64,000 nucleotides of DNA from Sycon ciliatum (lineage: Eukaryota; Porifera; Calcarea; Leucosolenida; Sycettidae). A program made the position numbers and the translations under genes. Each line of letters begins with the position of its first letter. The first letter of the stretch is position 1. The notes beneath the pieces are model-generated. The model saw only the letters and a program-made list of their open reading frames with translations. It did no database searches and had not been told where the DNA came from. The DNA is taken from positions 12,912,922 through 12,976,921 of the forward strand of contig NC_088647.1 in NCBI RefSeq assembly GCF_964019385.1, given 5' to 3'. Positions 1 through 18,314 of this stretch are shown piece after piece.

Positions 1-1863
1 TGTTGACTCTGTTGAGAGACACCCTGCCTCCATTACGTCACATGCAGCGGCGGCCAATGAAGTTAAACCTCACGAATAATGCAGGGCTACATTCACAGCA
101 TAGCACAGTGTTCGTAGCGACAGGGTCGTGCAGCCCAGAGCATTTTATATCCATGAGGCCAGATTTCATTCACCACTGCCACCATACTTTCATTCTTACC
201 AGTGTAGATCAAACACCACAACACTTGCCCTATGCTTTGAAAACAGTGGACCTCAGGATGCCTTTCAAATTTTGGACAAATTGGGAATCTACGAAGCAAG
301 CTTCAGGGATCATTTTGAGACCAGCAACCGGCATGAATCGAAGGGGGGGGGGGGGGGGGGGCGAAATTAGAAACTGAGAAATTTGAATGCATATTTACAG
401 GCCATGCTGGAGACAAGTAGCGTAATGAAGGGCAGGGAGCCACACACTGAATCATGGCCACCGTTGCACAGTCATGGATTCTGGACTCTTGAACACACAT
501 GTACATTGTATAGCCAGTACACTGCCACAACACTGGGCATTGTGAGGATTCAGTAGTTTGACATAGTTTTTATAAAACACCCCATACATGCAAAGCAAAC
601 TCGTTAGGAGAATACAGCTGATCGCTGTTGTTTGTGGTGGAAATGCAGACTGCTGTGTTGCGCCGACACAGACTGCAGTACTGACAAGAGTTCAAATACT
701 GCTGGGTGACGGTCACAGGTATTATGATGATGTATTTACCTTTCCATCGTGGATCACTTTCTCTTGGCACAACCGTGTAGTGAGTCGTAATTCGAGGCAC
801 TGTACTACACTGACGGCACCAGCGTCGCCGTGCCACGGCCAAGGAACGACTTAGCATTTTTCAAATTGTTTCTCACACCAACTGGATGCGAAATACTCCA
901 AATTGAGGTCAGGTGCCTCTTGTCTTCTGTAACTAATAATTATGTTAGTACTAAGGTGAGTATGAATGGAAATTTTCCTGAGACACTTATGGGAGGCCGA
1001 GTGACTGCAAAATGAGACAGTAGTCAGTAACACAAGAGCACTACAAAGTAACTTTCACTTTACAATGTAGGCAATTGCACAAATGGTTGACACCTGAAAA
1101 ATTCGACCTAAAAAATCTTGAAGTCCGACTAGACTTGCTCCCTCGATGGAACCAGCTGCACCGCGGCCGCAGCGGATTTTGCGGGTGCATGCGAGCTTCG
1201 ACTCGCGCGCGCAATCACGAGTCGAGTGTGCGAAAGACACACGAAATGTGCATAGCTTGCGTGATAGCGCCGCCGGTCGGCCAGCACGGCGCGGCCCCAC
1301 CTGGAACATGCGGACACGTCGCATACAACGAACCACGTGCATACAGCACGTGCATGCAAACGGGTTTTGACTTTTGAATGATTTTGCTGCCAACTTTTGC
1401 TTGGTTGAGCATGAGTGGCGTTGGTTCTTTTTATTGATGTTGACGTCGTTGTCTTTGTTGTGCCCAACTAACTCTCCTCAAACTAGTTGACCGGCTATGT
1501 TAGTTATGAAGAGGCTCCCAGTCACTGCGTAACTTCAATTCTGAACTAGCTATCTTCTGCTTTTCTCCTCCTTTTTTCGTATCTCACGAAATGCGTGTAT
1601 AGTCATGTTGCAGCTAGCTAGATTAGCACGTGTTTCACTGACAGTCAAGCTGAGTCCCTGATTAGTCGTTATGCTGATTTGCCAGCTTCCAGCGTTGCTG
1701 TGGAATATTGTTTGGCCTGGCAGAGCTACAGAAAAAAGCCACACTTTCTCACGCTGATCATCGCAACTTGCAAGTCACAGTATTTTCGTGGCTTGGTTTA
1801 CATTTTTTCATGAAGCCTACTCACGTTTGTGGAGGATTCAACAGGAAGCTGGCTCGTATAAAA
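1..1863. other. Upstream flank, no gene recognised
   Basis: I see no reading frame here with family similarity or protein-like composition. The stretch contains a long G run at about 343-361, a GC- and CpG-rich patch at about 1140-1330, and the probable 5' UTR and promoter of the glucuronosyltransferase gene just before 1864. No clear TATA box was found. Confidence 0.5.
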
Positions 1864-4259
1864 ATGGGAGTTCGAATTCAACATGTCACAACCTTTCTGC
1901 TCTGTGCAGCTGTGTTGTATCTCACGCTGTCCCTGGTTGCTGGTACGTTTCGTTCCACTGTATACATGTAATGATTGATTTCGAATTTCAAATTTTTGCA
2001 CCAAAATAATGTTATCTGCTTCAAGTATTATGTCATAATACTTGAAGCCGATACCAACAATTCTTATCTAGTGAAAGTTACGTTGATAACCCTTTGAATT
2101 TAGCGCGATTGCACTCTCGAGGGAGAATGACGTAGTGGAGAACAAGGCAATGCCTCGAGGCGAGTTCTTTGCGCATATGATACTCCCGCAGGAAATGCAC
2201 GTGCTCGGTTGCATTTGAATGCCGCTGGTGTCCTGCAAAATGGCCTAAACATGAGGTCATGGGGTTTGTGGGAGCGGCCTATAGAGCTTTTTCAAGGACG
2301 CCGTTCCCACCACCGCCCCGGCGATCACCCTGAGATTGTGGTGAACAGGTCGCATGTCAAAATGCATCGAAAAGTATACGAAATGTGACAGGTTTGTCTC
2401 CACCAGCGCTTGGAGCTATTCTGAAGCTTGTTCTTTTTCGCCCAAGCCATGGAAGGGCTTCCTGGCAACTGCTCTGACTCAACACGAGTGTCGGACATCA
2501 AGTGGAGCGCCATTCTACTGCTTCTTTCACCTCCATGCATCCATTCCCATACAAAGTGAACGTGAACTGGGCTTTGCCTGTTCACCAGCGATTCAAAAAT
2601 TTCTCGCACATGACCCCAAAAAGTGACCGTTGGTACAACCTTGAAATCGCTCTATATTGTGATCATTGTGGTTTCATGTACATGTACTTGAGTGCAGTCA
2701 GCCAGTGCAGCAATGATGCAGCAATGTGTGGTAAAGAGAAGATAGTTGGTCCAGGTGCGAAGAGGAACACACCTGTTTTTGCTGATCCTTTCTCAGTGCA
2801 TCCAACTGTTCTACCCTCACTCCCTCTGCAGAATCCCTCATTTTACAGGCTAGCCGTCGACCTTCTTGTGACCTAAAAACTGAACGAAAAAAAGGGGCAT
2901 AGTCAACTTTCAACTGGGGTTTAGCTGCCATTTAACCGAGAAACCAAGTCCCCAAGTATGGGGGGGGGACTTATAAGGTATAACCAAGAGTCCATAACCC
3001 CACACTCTTGGTATAACTGGTAAAATACGGTAGTCCCACCCTGGACAAAAATGGACAAAATGCATTTTGTTTTCCAGTGGAGACACTTGTGCATGTTATA
3101 TACTGGCACGTGTTTTGTTGCGGTGGTAGGTGTGGACATCTTCTTGTGTGTTTGTGTGCACCTGTGCATGCGTGTGTTTTTGCCGGTATGTGCGTGTATT
3201 ATGTATACTTGCACATGTGCCAATATTTGTGTGCAGAGCGCCAGGAGAAACGTAGCCTTGATGAACAGTTGGGTGCTGCGCAACTAAAGCTAACTCAGTT
3301 TGAAGAGTCAGTTAACCCGATACGGGCTGGCCTAGTGCCTAAGCCTCGACCACACCGTCCTGATATTCCTGTCATTGTTGCGATAACGCCAACATTCACA
3401 CGACCGACCCAGAAAGCGGACCTTACACGGCTATCCTTGACGCTGCGCCATGTGCCAAATTTTCACTGGATTTTGGTAGAAGACTCTATGACGAAAACGG
3501 CCAAAGTGACTCGATTTTTGTCAACGTAAGTGCATATACCTGGAGCTTCCTTTCGCTCTGCTAGAGCATGTGTTGGGTGTGTGCAGTTACTGGTAGTAAT
3601 GGCTGTGAGAGCCATGCTCATGTTAACTTGGACAGTCATGCCATACCGGCCAGGGTTGGAAGAGAGGAGAGAACAGCCGAAGGTGCAGGGATGAAACAGG
3701 GTCAATTCCTACCTGTAGTTTTGAGCAACAGTCAACAACAACAAATCCTGCTCGTTCTGACATTGGTGTATCCCGCAGTCCGTTGTTCTTCTTAAAACAT
3801 GAACATAATCTTTCAGGCCTCTCTTATCCAGGCACCTTGGGACCAAATGTGTCCATAACGTAGAGTGCAGTGTAGTCTGTAACCATGGTAACAAAGAACA
3901 CTTTACATGCGTGCCCCTTGTGAGGACACAGTCGTACCAGTATGGAGGTTCAAATTGCTCATATACAAGGGAGGAAATGTGTACAGTACTCTGGGCAGTT
4001 GAGCTAAGCTTTCTATATGAATGCTACCACACGTCCTCTCTGTAAACGCTGCTTAGCTGCCTACACTGTAGCTTGTCATAGGGAACTCCACCCCCCCCCC
4101 CCCCCCCCTGTGGTGTCGCTCCTAAGCATGTGATTGGGAGACGTTGCCACCATCAGAGCACGCAGCCATTGTGTCCACTTGGTGCATCAGATTTTGTAAG
4201 ATACATACCAGTTACTAGTTTGGTGTTCGAGTGCGAAATGCTAACCTTAAGGTTCGTCA

Positions 4260-4321
<62 letters not shown>

Positions 4322-5018
4322 TCGTCTCTCTCTCTCGTCGTCGTCGTCGTCGTCGTCCTCTCTGTTATCATCCATTCAGATGTGGTCTTCACTATACACA
4401 CTTGAACACACGGACACCTGAGGACATGCAGCTCGTCAGTCGTGAGCCTCGGTGGCACAAGCACCGCGGTGTGGAGCAGAGGAACTTAGGACTCTCCTAC
4501 ATTTTGGAGCATGCTGACGAATTCTTACCCGAGTCTCAGAATGCCATCGTGTACTTCATGGATGATGACAACACTTACAGCCTGGAGCTGTTTGATGATG
4601 TAGGTTTGGGACTCACTTGTACATGTACCAATGTTGACAACTGAACTGACAAGGTGCTTTCATGATACTAGTGCATGCATGTAACTGTTGCACTTGTTGA
4701 CATTGAGGCATGTAGAGGGATAACACAGTGATTTCTGTGATGTGAAACACTAGAGAATTGCTTTAGATTGGCCCATTGACTGTTGTTGTTGCTTGTTGAC
4801 AGATGCGCTTCATCAAGAAGGTGGGTGTCTGGCCAGTTGGTCTTGTGGGAGGTTTGCTGTGGGAAGGCCCAGTCTGTAACTCAGAAGGTGTCATCGGTTT
4901 CCACTCGTTGTGGAGGACGGACCGCTTCTTCCCAATGGACATGGCTGGGTTTGCTGTTAACTTGAGAACATTACGGGAACATAGCGAGGTATGTTATTGG
5001 TCATGCGGGTGTGATGGG

Positions 5019-5074
<56 letters not shown>

Positions 5075-6534
5075 CATTGTGCTACTACATGTACTATCTT
5101 TGTTCTGCAAGAAAGAAAGAAAACGCTGTAGATCCATACAACTAGCAAGTCAGCCACTGTGTGCCTCTCTATGCATTGTGCTTGATTCCTTCACTAACTT
5201 AAGACTTTACACTCGTATCTCGATGCTATTTCTTTGTAGGCTCGACTTGATCCTTCCGTGCACTTTGGTTTCCTGGAATCAACATTTCTGAGCTTGTTAC
5301 TGAGCAACCGGCGAGACCTTATGGAGCCGAGAGCAGACCTTTGCCGAAAAGTAAGCACTCTATCTCCACATGTCGTACCATACTTTCAGCAATAATGGCC
5401 ACGGCGAGTAATGGTGTGCAAGCCCTATATTTTCACCCGATTTTAAACAAAATCAACAGGAAAGCCTTGAAACGATTGGTGCGTCTTTCAGACTGGGGGA
5501 AATAAAAGACCTGCCCAAGCTTCAGAAAATACGGCCATGATTTTCTGTGCAGCTAGCTTCAATAGGAGGCGTCCATAATAATCATTGGTCTTTTACACGA
5601 AACGAAAACAGTTTCAGGGACGTCGGAAGGTAATTTAGTGTGGTACGGTCAGCCATCTGAGGTACAATTTACTCGTGAGGGGGGGGGGTTGTTGATCTCA
5701 AAATTTTGGAAATTTAGAGCCTAGATCAGGGTATTTTATTGATACCTGGGGCAAAAAGTGGTACGGTCAATACCGTAGTGACCGTAGCGTGTCCGGCGTC
5801 CCTGCAGTTTCATTTATGAGTGGGTGGGTGGAGAGGCTTGTGACTAAACGTTTTCGTTTCGTGAAAACTATCAATAGTGCCGGTTGGCCCCTTATGGATG
5901 TGGATTCTCATGTGATATTCATGGAAGGCGTCTCATTCACTGCATGTACATGTACATCCATGTGTCTTGCCAAAAGTAGATAAACAAGAGTGTGCAACTC
6001 CGCATCTCTTCTGCACAATCTGCAGATACCCACGGCGAAATTTGTTGTTGACGCCACCTTTTCTGGAAAACAGCGCGTTTAACGCAGAGCAGTGTGAGAG
6101 CACGTGCTGGGCACCGACCCTGTAATGTAAGGCCTGGCCAAGTGCACGAGTGAAAACTTCCCAAAGACTCGCAGCGCGTGCGTCGTACAAAAGATTATAC
6201 GCAGTCCCGCGTTGAAGTGCAGCAGCAGTATGCTGCGTCCACAGCTTCGCTTATGCAAAATGGCTTGGGTGAGAGGAGAGAGTAGAAAAGATTACGTCAA
6301 CAAAAATTCCGCCGTAGGCACTCTTGTTTATATACTCATGGTTTTACTCATGCTACTGCTGATGACCTGTGTGTGTGTGTGTGTGTGTGTGCGTTCATGC
6401 ATGTTGTGTGTGCGCACCCGTGTGTTTCCGTATAGATACTGGTTTGGCATACACGAACAGAGAAAGCCAACATGAAGCGGGAAAAGGAGCTAAATGCAAA
6501 GGGACAGCAGTCAGATCCTGCCCTTGATGTGTAA
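1864..6534 (+). CDS. B3GAT3: B3GAT3-like galactosylgalactosylxylosylprotein 3-beta-glucuronosyltransferase (six exons)
   Basis: Exons by eye: 1864-1942, 3237-3525, 4380-4599, 4803-4988, 5240-5350, 6436-6534; all introns are GT-AG and the phases agree, giving 327 residues (human B3GAT3 has 335). Known family role: a Golgi type II membrane enzyme that adds glucuronic acid from UDP-GlcA to the Gal-Gal-Xyl linker of proteoglycans. Visible: a short cytosolic tail and one membrane helix (about residues 10-26, exon 1), a charged stem, the UDP-site segment ITPTFTRPTQKADL, HRGVEQRN, the metal-binding DDD at about 184-186 (MDDDNTYS), VWPVGLVGG, MDMAGFAV, the LESTFLS segment with the likely catalytic Glu near 271, and the C-terminal VWHTRTEK. 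The tail SDPALDV resembles the human ending. The start is the ATG directly before the anchor helix. GlcAT-P/S paralogues (B3GAT1/2) are the alternative, but the C-terminus favours B3GAT3. It converges with MRPL37. Confidence 0.93.
2021..2049. repeat. Short perfect hairpin in intron 1
   Basis: CTTCAAGTATTATG is followed at once by its inverted copy. The hairpin lies in intron 1 of the glucuronosyltransferase gene. No function is suggested. Confidence 0.6.
4262..4357. repeat. (CT)n followed by (GTC)n microsatellite before an exon
   Basis: A long CT run passes into a GTC run and ends about 22 bp before the splice acceptor of exon 3 of the glucuronosyltransferase gene (exon starts 4380). It therefore sits where the polypyrimidine tract belongs and may supply it. 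Confidence 0.85.
5019..5073. repeat. (GT)n microsatellite in intron 4
   Basis: A pure GT run begins about 30 bp after the donor site of exon 4 of the glucuronosyltransferase gene. Confidence 0.95.
5643..5812 (+). repeat. Unclassified dispersed repeat, copy 1
   Basis: The segment in intron 5 (ATTTTGGAAATTTAGAGCC ... GTGGTACGGTCAATACCGTA ... CGTAGCGTGTCC) is clearly related to 63487-63645. No coding capacity or terminal inverted repeats were seen, so the class is unknown. Confidence 0.6.
5972..6340 (-). mobile_element. MITE with AGTAGATAAACAAGAGTG ends (copy 1, intron 5)
   Basis: The left end reads AGTAGATAAACAAGAGTGTG and the right end is a degraded inverted copy (CACTCTTGTTTATATACT). The interior shares blocks, such as the TCTGCAGATACCC and CAGCACGTGCT regions, with the better-preserved copy at 10838-11142, there in the opposite order. 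It is a non-coding DNA-transposon derivative in the last intron of the glucuronosyltransferase gene. Confidence 0.7.
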
Positions 6535-7105
6535 CACGGAATTTACTACCAACACCTTTGGGCCCCCAGCAGCTGGTCTGAACCCGCCCATCTAGGGCCA
6601 GGGCACCCTATATGCTCCCATCCCCTGTGTGTGATCTAGACACGTTTATGAATTCTTCTATCCCAGCCATCTAAGGGCAGAGGTGCACTAAAGAGCCTTG
6701 AGTGTGCATGCACTTCCTTACCATCATATTTTCCATCATCTGATGATATTTTATTATTTTAATATTTTTAACTTACACCATACCAGCGTGTACATGTGAG
6801 ACTCCCTCTATGCCTTTTTGCTATATTAGATATATTTTAGGCTCTGTTGGATTTTTGCCATTTAGACAACAGAGATAGCCTAGTTCGGTTGTTTAGGGTT
6901 TCTACTTCTGATTTTTTTCATCAATTTCTCCACTAAATTATTTCGCAACAGTATGGACGGGTGAACATTCTAAACTCCACACTGCTCTCACTCACTCTTC
7001 AAAAAAAATTAATAATGTTCTCCTGAAGTTATTGTTGATGTTCGGACTCAAAAGTCCTCTCACAGCAATTGCACACTAGCTGCTCCCAGCAGCAGATTAG
7101 AGCAT
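6535..7105. other. Convergent 3' intergenic region
   Basis: This stretch separates the stop codons of the two convergent genes. It is AT-rich in its second half. A TTTATT at about 6748 could act as an AATAAA poly(A) signal for the minus-strand MRPL37 gene. No convincing AATAAA was found for the plus-strand gene. Confidence 0.4.
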
Positions 7106-8272
7106 TCAAAACAGCTGTGCGGCAGACATGTCCGTGTCCTTATCCAGCCGATCAAAGTCGTAGTTGAGAAAGAATGAGTAGTACTTGTTGAAGACGTCCT
7201 CCTTGACGCCATTGATTAGGTAGCGGCGCTCGTCATCCTGCTCCGGCACATCGTACAAGACGGCTTTCCGTTCACTCCAGGTGACGTTTTTCAAGCCGTA
7301 GCTGCTGTCCATTTCCAGCGTATTCAACTGGAAGCAGCTCAGCTGAACCTCGCGTCCATTCGTGTATATAGCCTGCATAGTGAGCGGCATTGGGCACGGC
7401 TGGCCAAGCTTGTAGCCAAGCCGCGTCACAGCAAAGGCGGCAAGAATAGCAAACTGGAAGACGGACAGCTCCATGTGCGTAATCTCGTTCTGGACGTTCC
7501 GCCGCCGCTGGATCATCACCAGTGTGTGTGGGTACTGCAACAGAGATCGAGGGTTGAGAGGATAGTTGATGCGCGGCTCTCCGTAATCCCTCCGCAACAT
7601 ACCGTAGAATGGAGAGATTGGCGTACCATCATGAAACTGGTGCTCCTCGCTCATTCTGTCCAGCTCCGATTGTTGGGCTATGGGTGGTGGAAGGGGATGT
7701 CTGGATGTGATCAAGAATGGAGCACGACCAAGCGCTTGAACATTGCGGCCGATGCGAGTCCACAAGAAGCGAAAAGCCACGTCCGCAGTTAGCATCATGT
7801 CTTTGACGGCATAGCGTGGCAAACCTTCCGCCTGCATAAGAATACGATGGAAGAGATAAAACATCTGCCAGCCACGATGAGTAGGGTGCAGGTACTCATC
7901 GTAATCTGGGGGATCGTAAAGAAGAGTCTCATTGGCTGCGTTCTCAAGAAGATCATGATTTGTGATCAGCTTTTTGGCCAAACCTCTTGCTGGTGCATAA
8001 TAATCCTCAGGGAGTCCTTCAATATGGATGGCCTTTGGCATGAACTCCCGTTTCCAAAGCGCGTAGTGACGCCCCGGTTTGTTCATCTCCATCGTTAATG
8101 GGCAATCTTCTGTCAGCCCTGGAGGGACTATATCATAGAAGGGTTTGAGATGCTCCTTGGAGAGCGGGATCTTGGGTGCAAGAGGCGGCCTTTTGAATCG
8201 CACTGCTCCAACAGGACAAGCGGCTATGCGGGACAGGCATGCTGCAGGCCTGAGGACCGCCCGAGCACTCAT
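7106..8272 (-). CDS. MRPL37: Mitochondrial large-subunit ribosomal protein mL37
   Basis: A single intron-free frame of 388 residues (human MRPL37 has 423). Known role: a metazoan-type protein of the mitochondrial 39S ribosomal subunit. Similarity by eye is clearest in the C-terminal half: YPHTLVMIQ (human YPHTLYLLD), the FQFAILAAFA helix, then QAIYTNGREVQLSCFQLNT and LKNVTW, matching human QSVGTDGR...FQLNTTDLD...VKNLAW. The frame is open from 8344, but I choose the ATG at 8272. It opens MSARAVLRPAACLSRIAA, an Arg-rich, acid-free sequence typical of a mitochondrial presequence, while the longer start would put a hydrophobic stretch first. The gene converges with B3GAT3 and is divergent from the DDIAS-like gene. 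Confidence 0.9.
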   Translation of the reverse strand: MSARAVLRPAACLSRIAACPVGAVRFKRPPLAPKIPLSKEHLKPFYDIVPPGLTEDCPLTMEMNKPGRHYALWKREFMPKAIHIEGLPEDYYAPARGLAKKLITNHDLLENAANETLLYDPPDYDEYLHPTHRGWQMFYLFHRILMQAEGLPRYAVKDMMLTADVAFRFLWTRIGRNVQALGRAPFLITSRHPLPPPIAQQSELDRMSEEHQFHDGTPISPFYGMLRRDYGEPRINYPLNPRSLLQYPHTLVMIQRRRNVQNEITHMELSVFQFAILAAFAVTRLGYKLGQPCPMPLTMQAIYTNGREVQLSCFQLNTLEMDSSYGLKNVTWSERKAVLYDVPEQDDERRYLINGVKEDVFNKYYSFFLNYDFDRLDKDTDMSAAQLF

Positions 8273-8846
8273 CCCAACAAAACCCCAGCAGCTCGGCTGG
8301 ATATCTGGAAGTCCAACTGCTATTATCACTACAGCAAAATACAATTTACAACCTCTCTTTCCTCAACATTTCAAGTCTCGACATGTGGATGTATTTTCAA
8401 CTCGAAAAATCCTAAACGGCAAAAGTTTTGTGGTGTCGAACAGCATTATACCGGTATATGCGCATATCGCATGATTATTGATGACTTGACATTACATCAT
8501 GCATGACGCGAACGCATTCTGCGCGAATTTCAAAAATACAAAAAAAAACATTAGCTGAGCTGAGCTAGCTAGCTTGAGATCGAGAGGCTCCGGCCTGGCC
8601 TGCTGATATGCTGCATGCTGAGGCTAGCTAATACAAAAATAATATTTTGATCTGAAGAACTCTCAACGAAGGACTATTTGTTTGGGAACTAAGGTTGTGT
8701 AAGTGTAACTTCTGCTATAGCCTATTCAAGGACTACTTCGACGGAGTATCATGCAAGCGGGTATACGCTATATCTCTGCCGGAAGTGCTGGAGTGATCGA
8801 AATTCACTGGTAAACTGTATTATGAACTCAGCCATGAGGTCGGGAA
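8273..8846. promoter_or_regulatory. Divergent (bidirectional) promoter region
   Basis: Only 574 bp separate the start codons of MRPL37 (-) and the DDIAS-like gene (+), so both promoters must lie here or overlap. No TATA box is evident. The span includes AGCT-rich short repeats at about 8555-8630. Head-to-head pairing is inferred from the gene starts. Confidence 0.6.
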
Positions 8847-15185
<6,339 letters not shown>

Positions 15186-15365
15186 TTAATACACTCCGAC
15201 AACATACACTTTCTGCACAATGCCAATGGTCGTATTTCGGGTACTCAAGAAGATGAGCTGGTTCTCACCTTCATATCTTATTCCTCTATAGTTCTCACTG
15301 TTTTGAATCATCTTTTGATGTTTATTCCCTTGATTTATCTGATGGATTTTATCTCTTTCTTATAA

Positions 15366-15371
15366 AATAAA
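15366..15371 (+). terminator. Poly(A) signal AATAAA of the DDIAS-like gene
   Basis: AATAAA lies 181 bp after the stop codon at 15185, a usual 3' UTR distance. No second candidate is nearer. Confidence 0.65.
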
Positions 15372-15659
15372 ACCATCTTCAACTTGAATTTATTCATTGA
15401 CTTTTGAAGTTTGATAGAGTTTTGAGGAAATTTGAAGAAAGAATGTCTCGATGCTGATTCTGCCGACAAAGGATATCCGAAATGTAGGAACTCTGTTAAT
15501 TTGTTTACTGATGTATTGGGAGTTGTAATGAACCTTATTATTCCGCCTATTTCCGTCGTAATCGAAGTTTGTGGGTTCGAATCCCAACTTTTAAATTTCA
15601 TTGCAACCCAGGTTGAAATCGAGGACACATATACTGTACCATGCTTCCGATATTGGTGG

Positions 15660-15826
15660 GAAGGACCACCAAGGTATGAGTCGTTGTGTGTGTAATTCTA
15701 GAAGGACCACCAAGGTATGAGTCGTTGTGTGTGTAATTCTAGAAGGACCACCAAGGTATGAGTCGTTGTGTGTGTAATTCTAGAAGGACCACCAAGATAT
15801 GAGTCGTTGTGTGTGTAATTCTAGTG
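15660..15826. repeat. 41/42-bp minisatellite, four copies
   Basis: Four nearly identical units contain GAAGGACCACCAAGGTATGA then GTCGTTGTGTGTGTAATTCT. One unit differs by one base (AAGATATGA). Confidence 0.95.
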
Positions 15827-15829
15827 AAC

Positions 15830-17525
15830 ACTTGTATTTCATTGACATTGGTCCGAAAAAAAATAATAAAAAAGGTATGGTTCAAGGTGTAATGCCATTG
15901 GCACTGTAAACAATAGTCATACACATTGAGTATGGTATAGCATGTTGTACGGGACCATCAATAGAAGAGCACCTCCCTTGCACTTGGCCTTACTTGAGCG
16001 ACCGGGACATGATGGGTGATGTATCGTAATAACGCACACACTAGCACATGCGCTTATGAGTGAATTTTTGCTACGAATCCAATTTTCAAAAATGAAACAT
16101 TTTCACATTAACGCGCATGCGCGATCACAGTTCGTTTGCCAGAGTTTTTGTGTTTGACTAGGTCTTGAAGTGTCAGTTTCATGGTTCCTGTTTGCTGTTA
16201 CTTGTATCCATGATTTTGTCAACGTGATAATTTTGGTAGTGCTTCGCCTATAAGACTGAAGAGCATGCGCTTATGAGTGAGAGTGCGCTTATATCCGAAT
16301 ACAGGCGCATGCGCCTACATGTGCGTTACTACGGTATACATAATATGTGTGTTTGTCATAGCGAGGAGGGAACGTGGGAATGGGACAGGAGTACTGTATT
16401 GTGTTGTGTTATGTCATGTTTATGGGACTTGACTGACGTGTCACTGTTGTCACTGAGGTGAATAGCACAGTAAGCTCAGTTGTTGATATGATACGGTATT
16501 GTGGGCTGCTGTTGACAAGTGCCGTCTAATCACAGTGACGGTCATGTCACATCGCGCTGACCTGCGAGCTCGAAATGACTTTCCTGTCCCACTTGACGTC
16601 AATAGTGTAACCCACCGTCACCAGAGCAATGAAGTGTTGGCATACAAGGCCATAGCACCCAGTCATGGTCATGGCTATTTCGAGAAAGTAAAGTTGACCC
16701 GCCCGATTCATGCCATGTGGGGGGGGGGGAGGGGCGTCAATAATGTTCAATTCCGGTCAAGTACTGCATCCCATTTGGCTGGACCCACCTGAAATCTCCA
16801 TGCTACAACCCTGGCGTAGCACAAGCACCCCAGTGCTGTATGTTGACAATTCGAGCTTCGCTTTAGACGACTAGCAGATGGGAAAAGAATGTTGTGAGAT
16901 GTTTTCTTCGTTTTGCATCCTGCAAGCAACACCGTGTCTACACTGTAAATGTCATACAATCAGGATTAAATTTCTTGTTGGCCGATGTACAAAGTGGTTG
17001 ATCTCAAAGCTCATTTCAAGTTGACTTTGAGCCTTTGGACAAAACCGCCCCCCACCCGTCTCATATGACTGTATTTGAGGTGTGGCTCTAGCAGGCTTGT
17101 TTAGTGTTTTCAAGAGTACTGGACCATTCAAAAAATTAATAATGGTGCCTGAGTGCTCAATTTTTTGCCATAGTCGGGTGTTGCCCTGATCTCTGGGGTT
17201 GTTCCCCATACATGTACTTTAAAGCATTGCTTGCATAATTGTGATGTTATGGGAGTGAGTTGAATAAAATAGTCCTTATGCACATTAGATCATCTCGCAC
17301 AGATGTACAAATTCCCTTAGGTGTGTACATGCACGGTTGGCTGTTCATTGTGTGCTGTACGTGCGCATTTGACAAATTTAGCCCAATACGTAGTGGCAGC
17401 CAGTCGCTTTTCCAGCTTCATCAGTTTGGATAGAACTAATGACTAGCTAGATCTTCGTCCGAAAAATTGTTGTTATATAAAATGCCTGAAGGGAACGTTT
17501 CGTTGTCGAAAATACAGATACATGT
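15830..17525. other. Intergenic, nothing recognised
   Basis: I see no gene with family similarity and no clear transposon ends. The stretch holds a G run at about 16719-16727 and a few repeats of GCATGCGC near 16050-16320. Confidence 0.5.
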
Positions 17526-17900
17526 ACCGTATTTTTCCGGTTGTAAGTCGACCTTTTACGACTAAAAATAGAAGGAGAAAGGGTGGGGGTCGACTTACAA
17601 CCGGGATTCGACTTATAACCGGGAACTATCAGAATCTTACAAAAAATGACCTGCCCTGCATGCATGAGTGCACCATGTGTACACATGTTTGCCAGTTTAT
17701 TGGCCTTTTTCAAGGATTGGGACGTTATACCCTCCAATAAGGAATGTTTACATGATTTGTTGATGTGTTAGTAGCAGGGTGTGGTTGGTATATAACGGTA
17801 GTGCTTCGTTGGGTGAAAACTTGAAAACGCAAAATTGAGACCTCCGGATACGGGGGTCGACCTATAACCGGGGTCGACTTACAACCGGTAAAATACGGTA
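17526..17900. mobile_element. MITE with TACCGTATTTT...CCGGTTGTAAGTCGAC ends, 375 bp
   Basis: The left end TACCGTATTTTTCCGG and TTGTAAGTCGACC recur inverted at the right end (GTCGACTTACAACCGG, TAAAATACGGTA). Extra copies of the GTCGACTTATAACCGG motif lie just inside both ends, so the subterminal repeats are multiple. Non-coding; superfamily not assigned. Confidence 0.75.
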
Positions 17901-17965
17901 CTGTAATACAATAGGGTCCTGTACATTCAACACCCAACTGGGTCTACGGGATTCTACGGGATGTC

Positions 17966-18032
17966 GTATGCATGTATGTACATGTATGTATGCATGTACA
18001 TGTATGTATGTATGTACATGTATGTATGTATG
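17966..18032. repeat. (TATG)n microsatellite, left of the retrozyme-like element
   Basis: TATG and TACATG repeats run up to the left edge of the hammerhead-bearing element. The same repeat resumes at its right edge. Confidence 0.85.
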
Positions 18033-18041
18033 TCCTCTGTG

Positions 18042-18085
18042 CTGCGCTGACGAGTCCACAAAGGACGAAACAGTTCTGTCCGCAG
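18042..18085 (+). ncRNA. Hammerhead ribozyme, type I, short stem III (retrozyme copy 1)
   Basis: In order: stem I strand CTGCG (18042-18046); core CTGACGA (18047-18053); stem II GTCC/GGAC with loop ACAAA; core GAAA (18067-18070); short stem III (CAG/CTG region) ending in GTC, with cleavage expected after 18080; stem I partner CGCAG (18081-18085). All invariant core bases are present. Confidence 0.88.
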
Positions 18086-18267
18086 ATTGAGTATTTCGCT
18101 CCTGCTCTTGTAGCAGTTGAGCACTCTTGCGTGGGGTAGTGCCTTTGCTGTTTGCGTTATGCAGAGCTCACTGACTTGTCAGTTTGAGCACTCTGGCAAG
18201 GTACGTTCGGGCCTGATTGGAAATTTTTATTTCCATTGCTATCAGGTTCGGCCTCATTTCCTCTGTG

Positions 18268-18311
18268 CTGCGCTGACGAGTCCACAAAGGACGAAACAGT
18301 TCTGTCCGCAG
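18268..18311 (+). ncRNA. Hammerhead ribozyme, type I (retrozyme copy 2)
   Basis: Identical to the motif at 18042-18085, shifted by 226 bp: CTGCG, CTGACGA, GTCC/GGAC, GAAA, GTC with cleavage expected after 18306, then CGCAG. Confidence 0.88.
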
Positions 18312-18314
18312 ATT

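Noticed and set aside
1055-1467. Several overlapping frames in the GC-rich patch
   Set aside because: They overlap on both strands with no similarity; this is what CpG-rich non-coding DNA gives.
4410-4430. TCGTCAG, an inverted hammerhead core word
   Set aside because: It is coding sequence of exon 3 and there is no GAAA partner.
15575-15600. Box B-like GGGTTCGAATCCC
   Set aside because: No box A or cloverleaf upstream at a proper distance.
17410-17440. CTGATGA on the minus strand with GAAA nearby, a possible hammerhead
   Set aside because: No stem II hairpin between the two words and no stem I partner.
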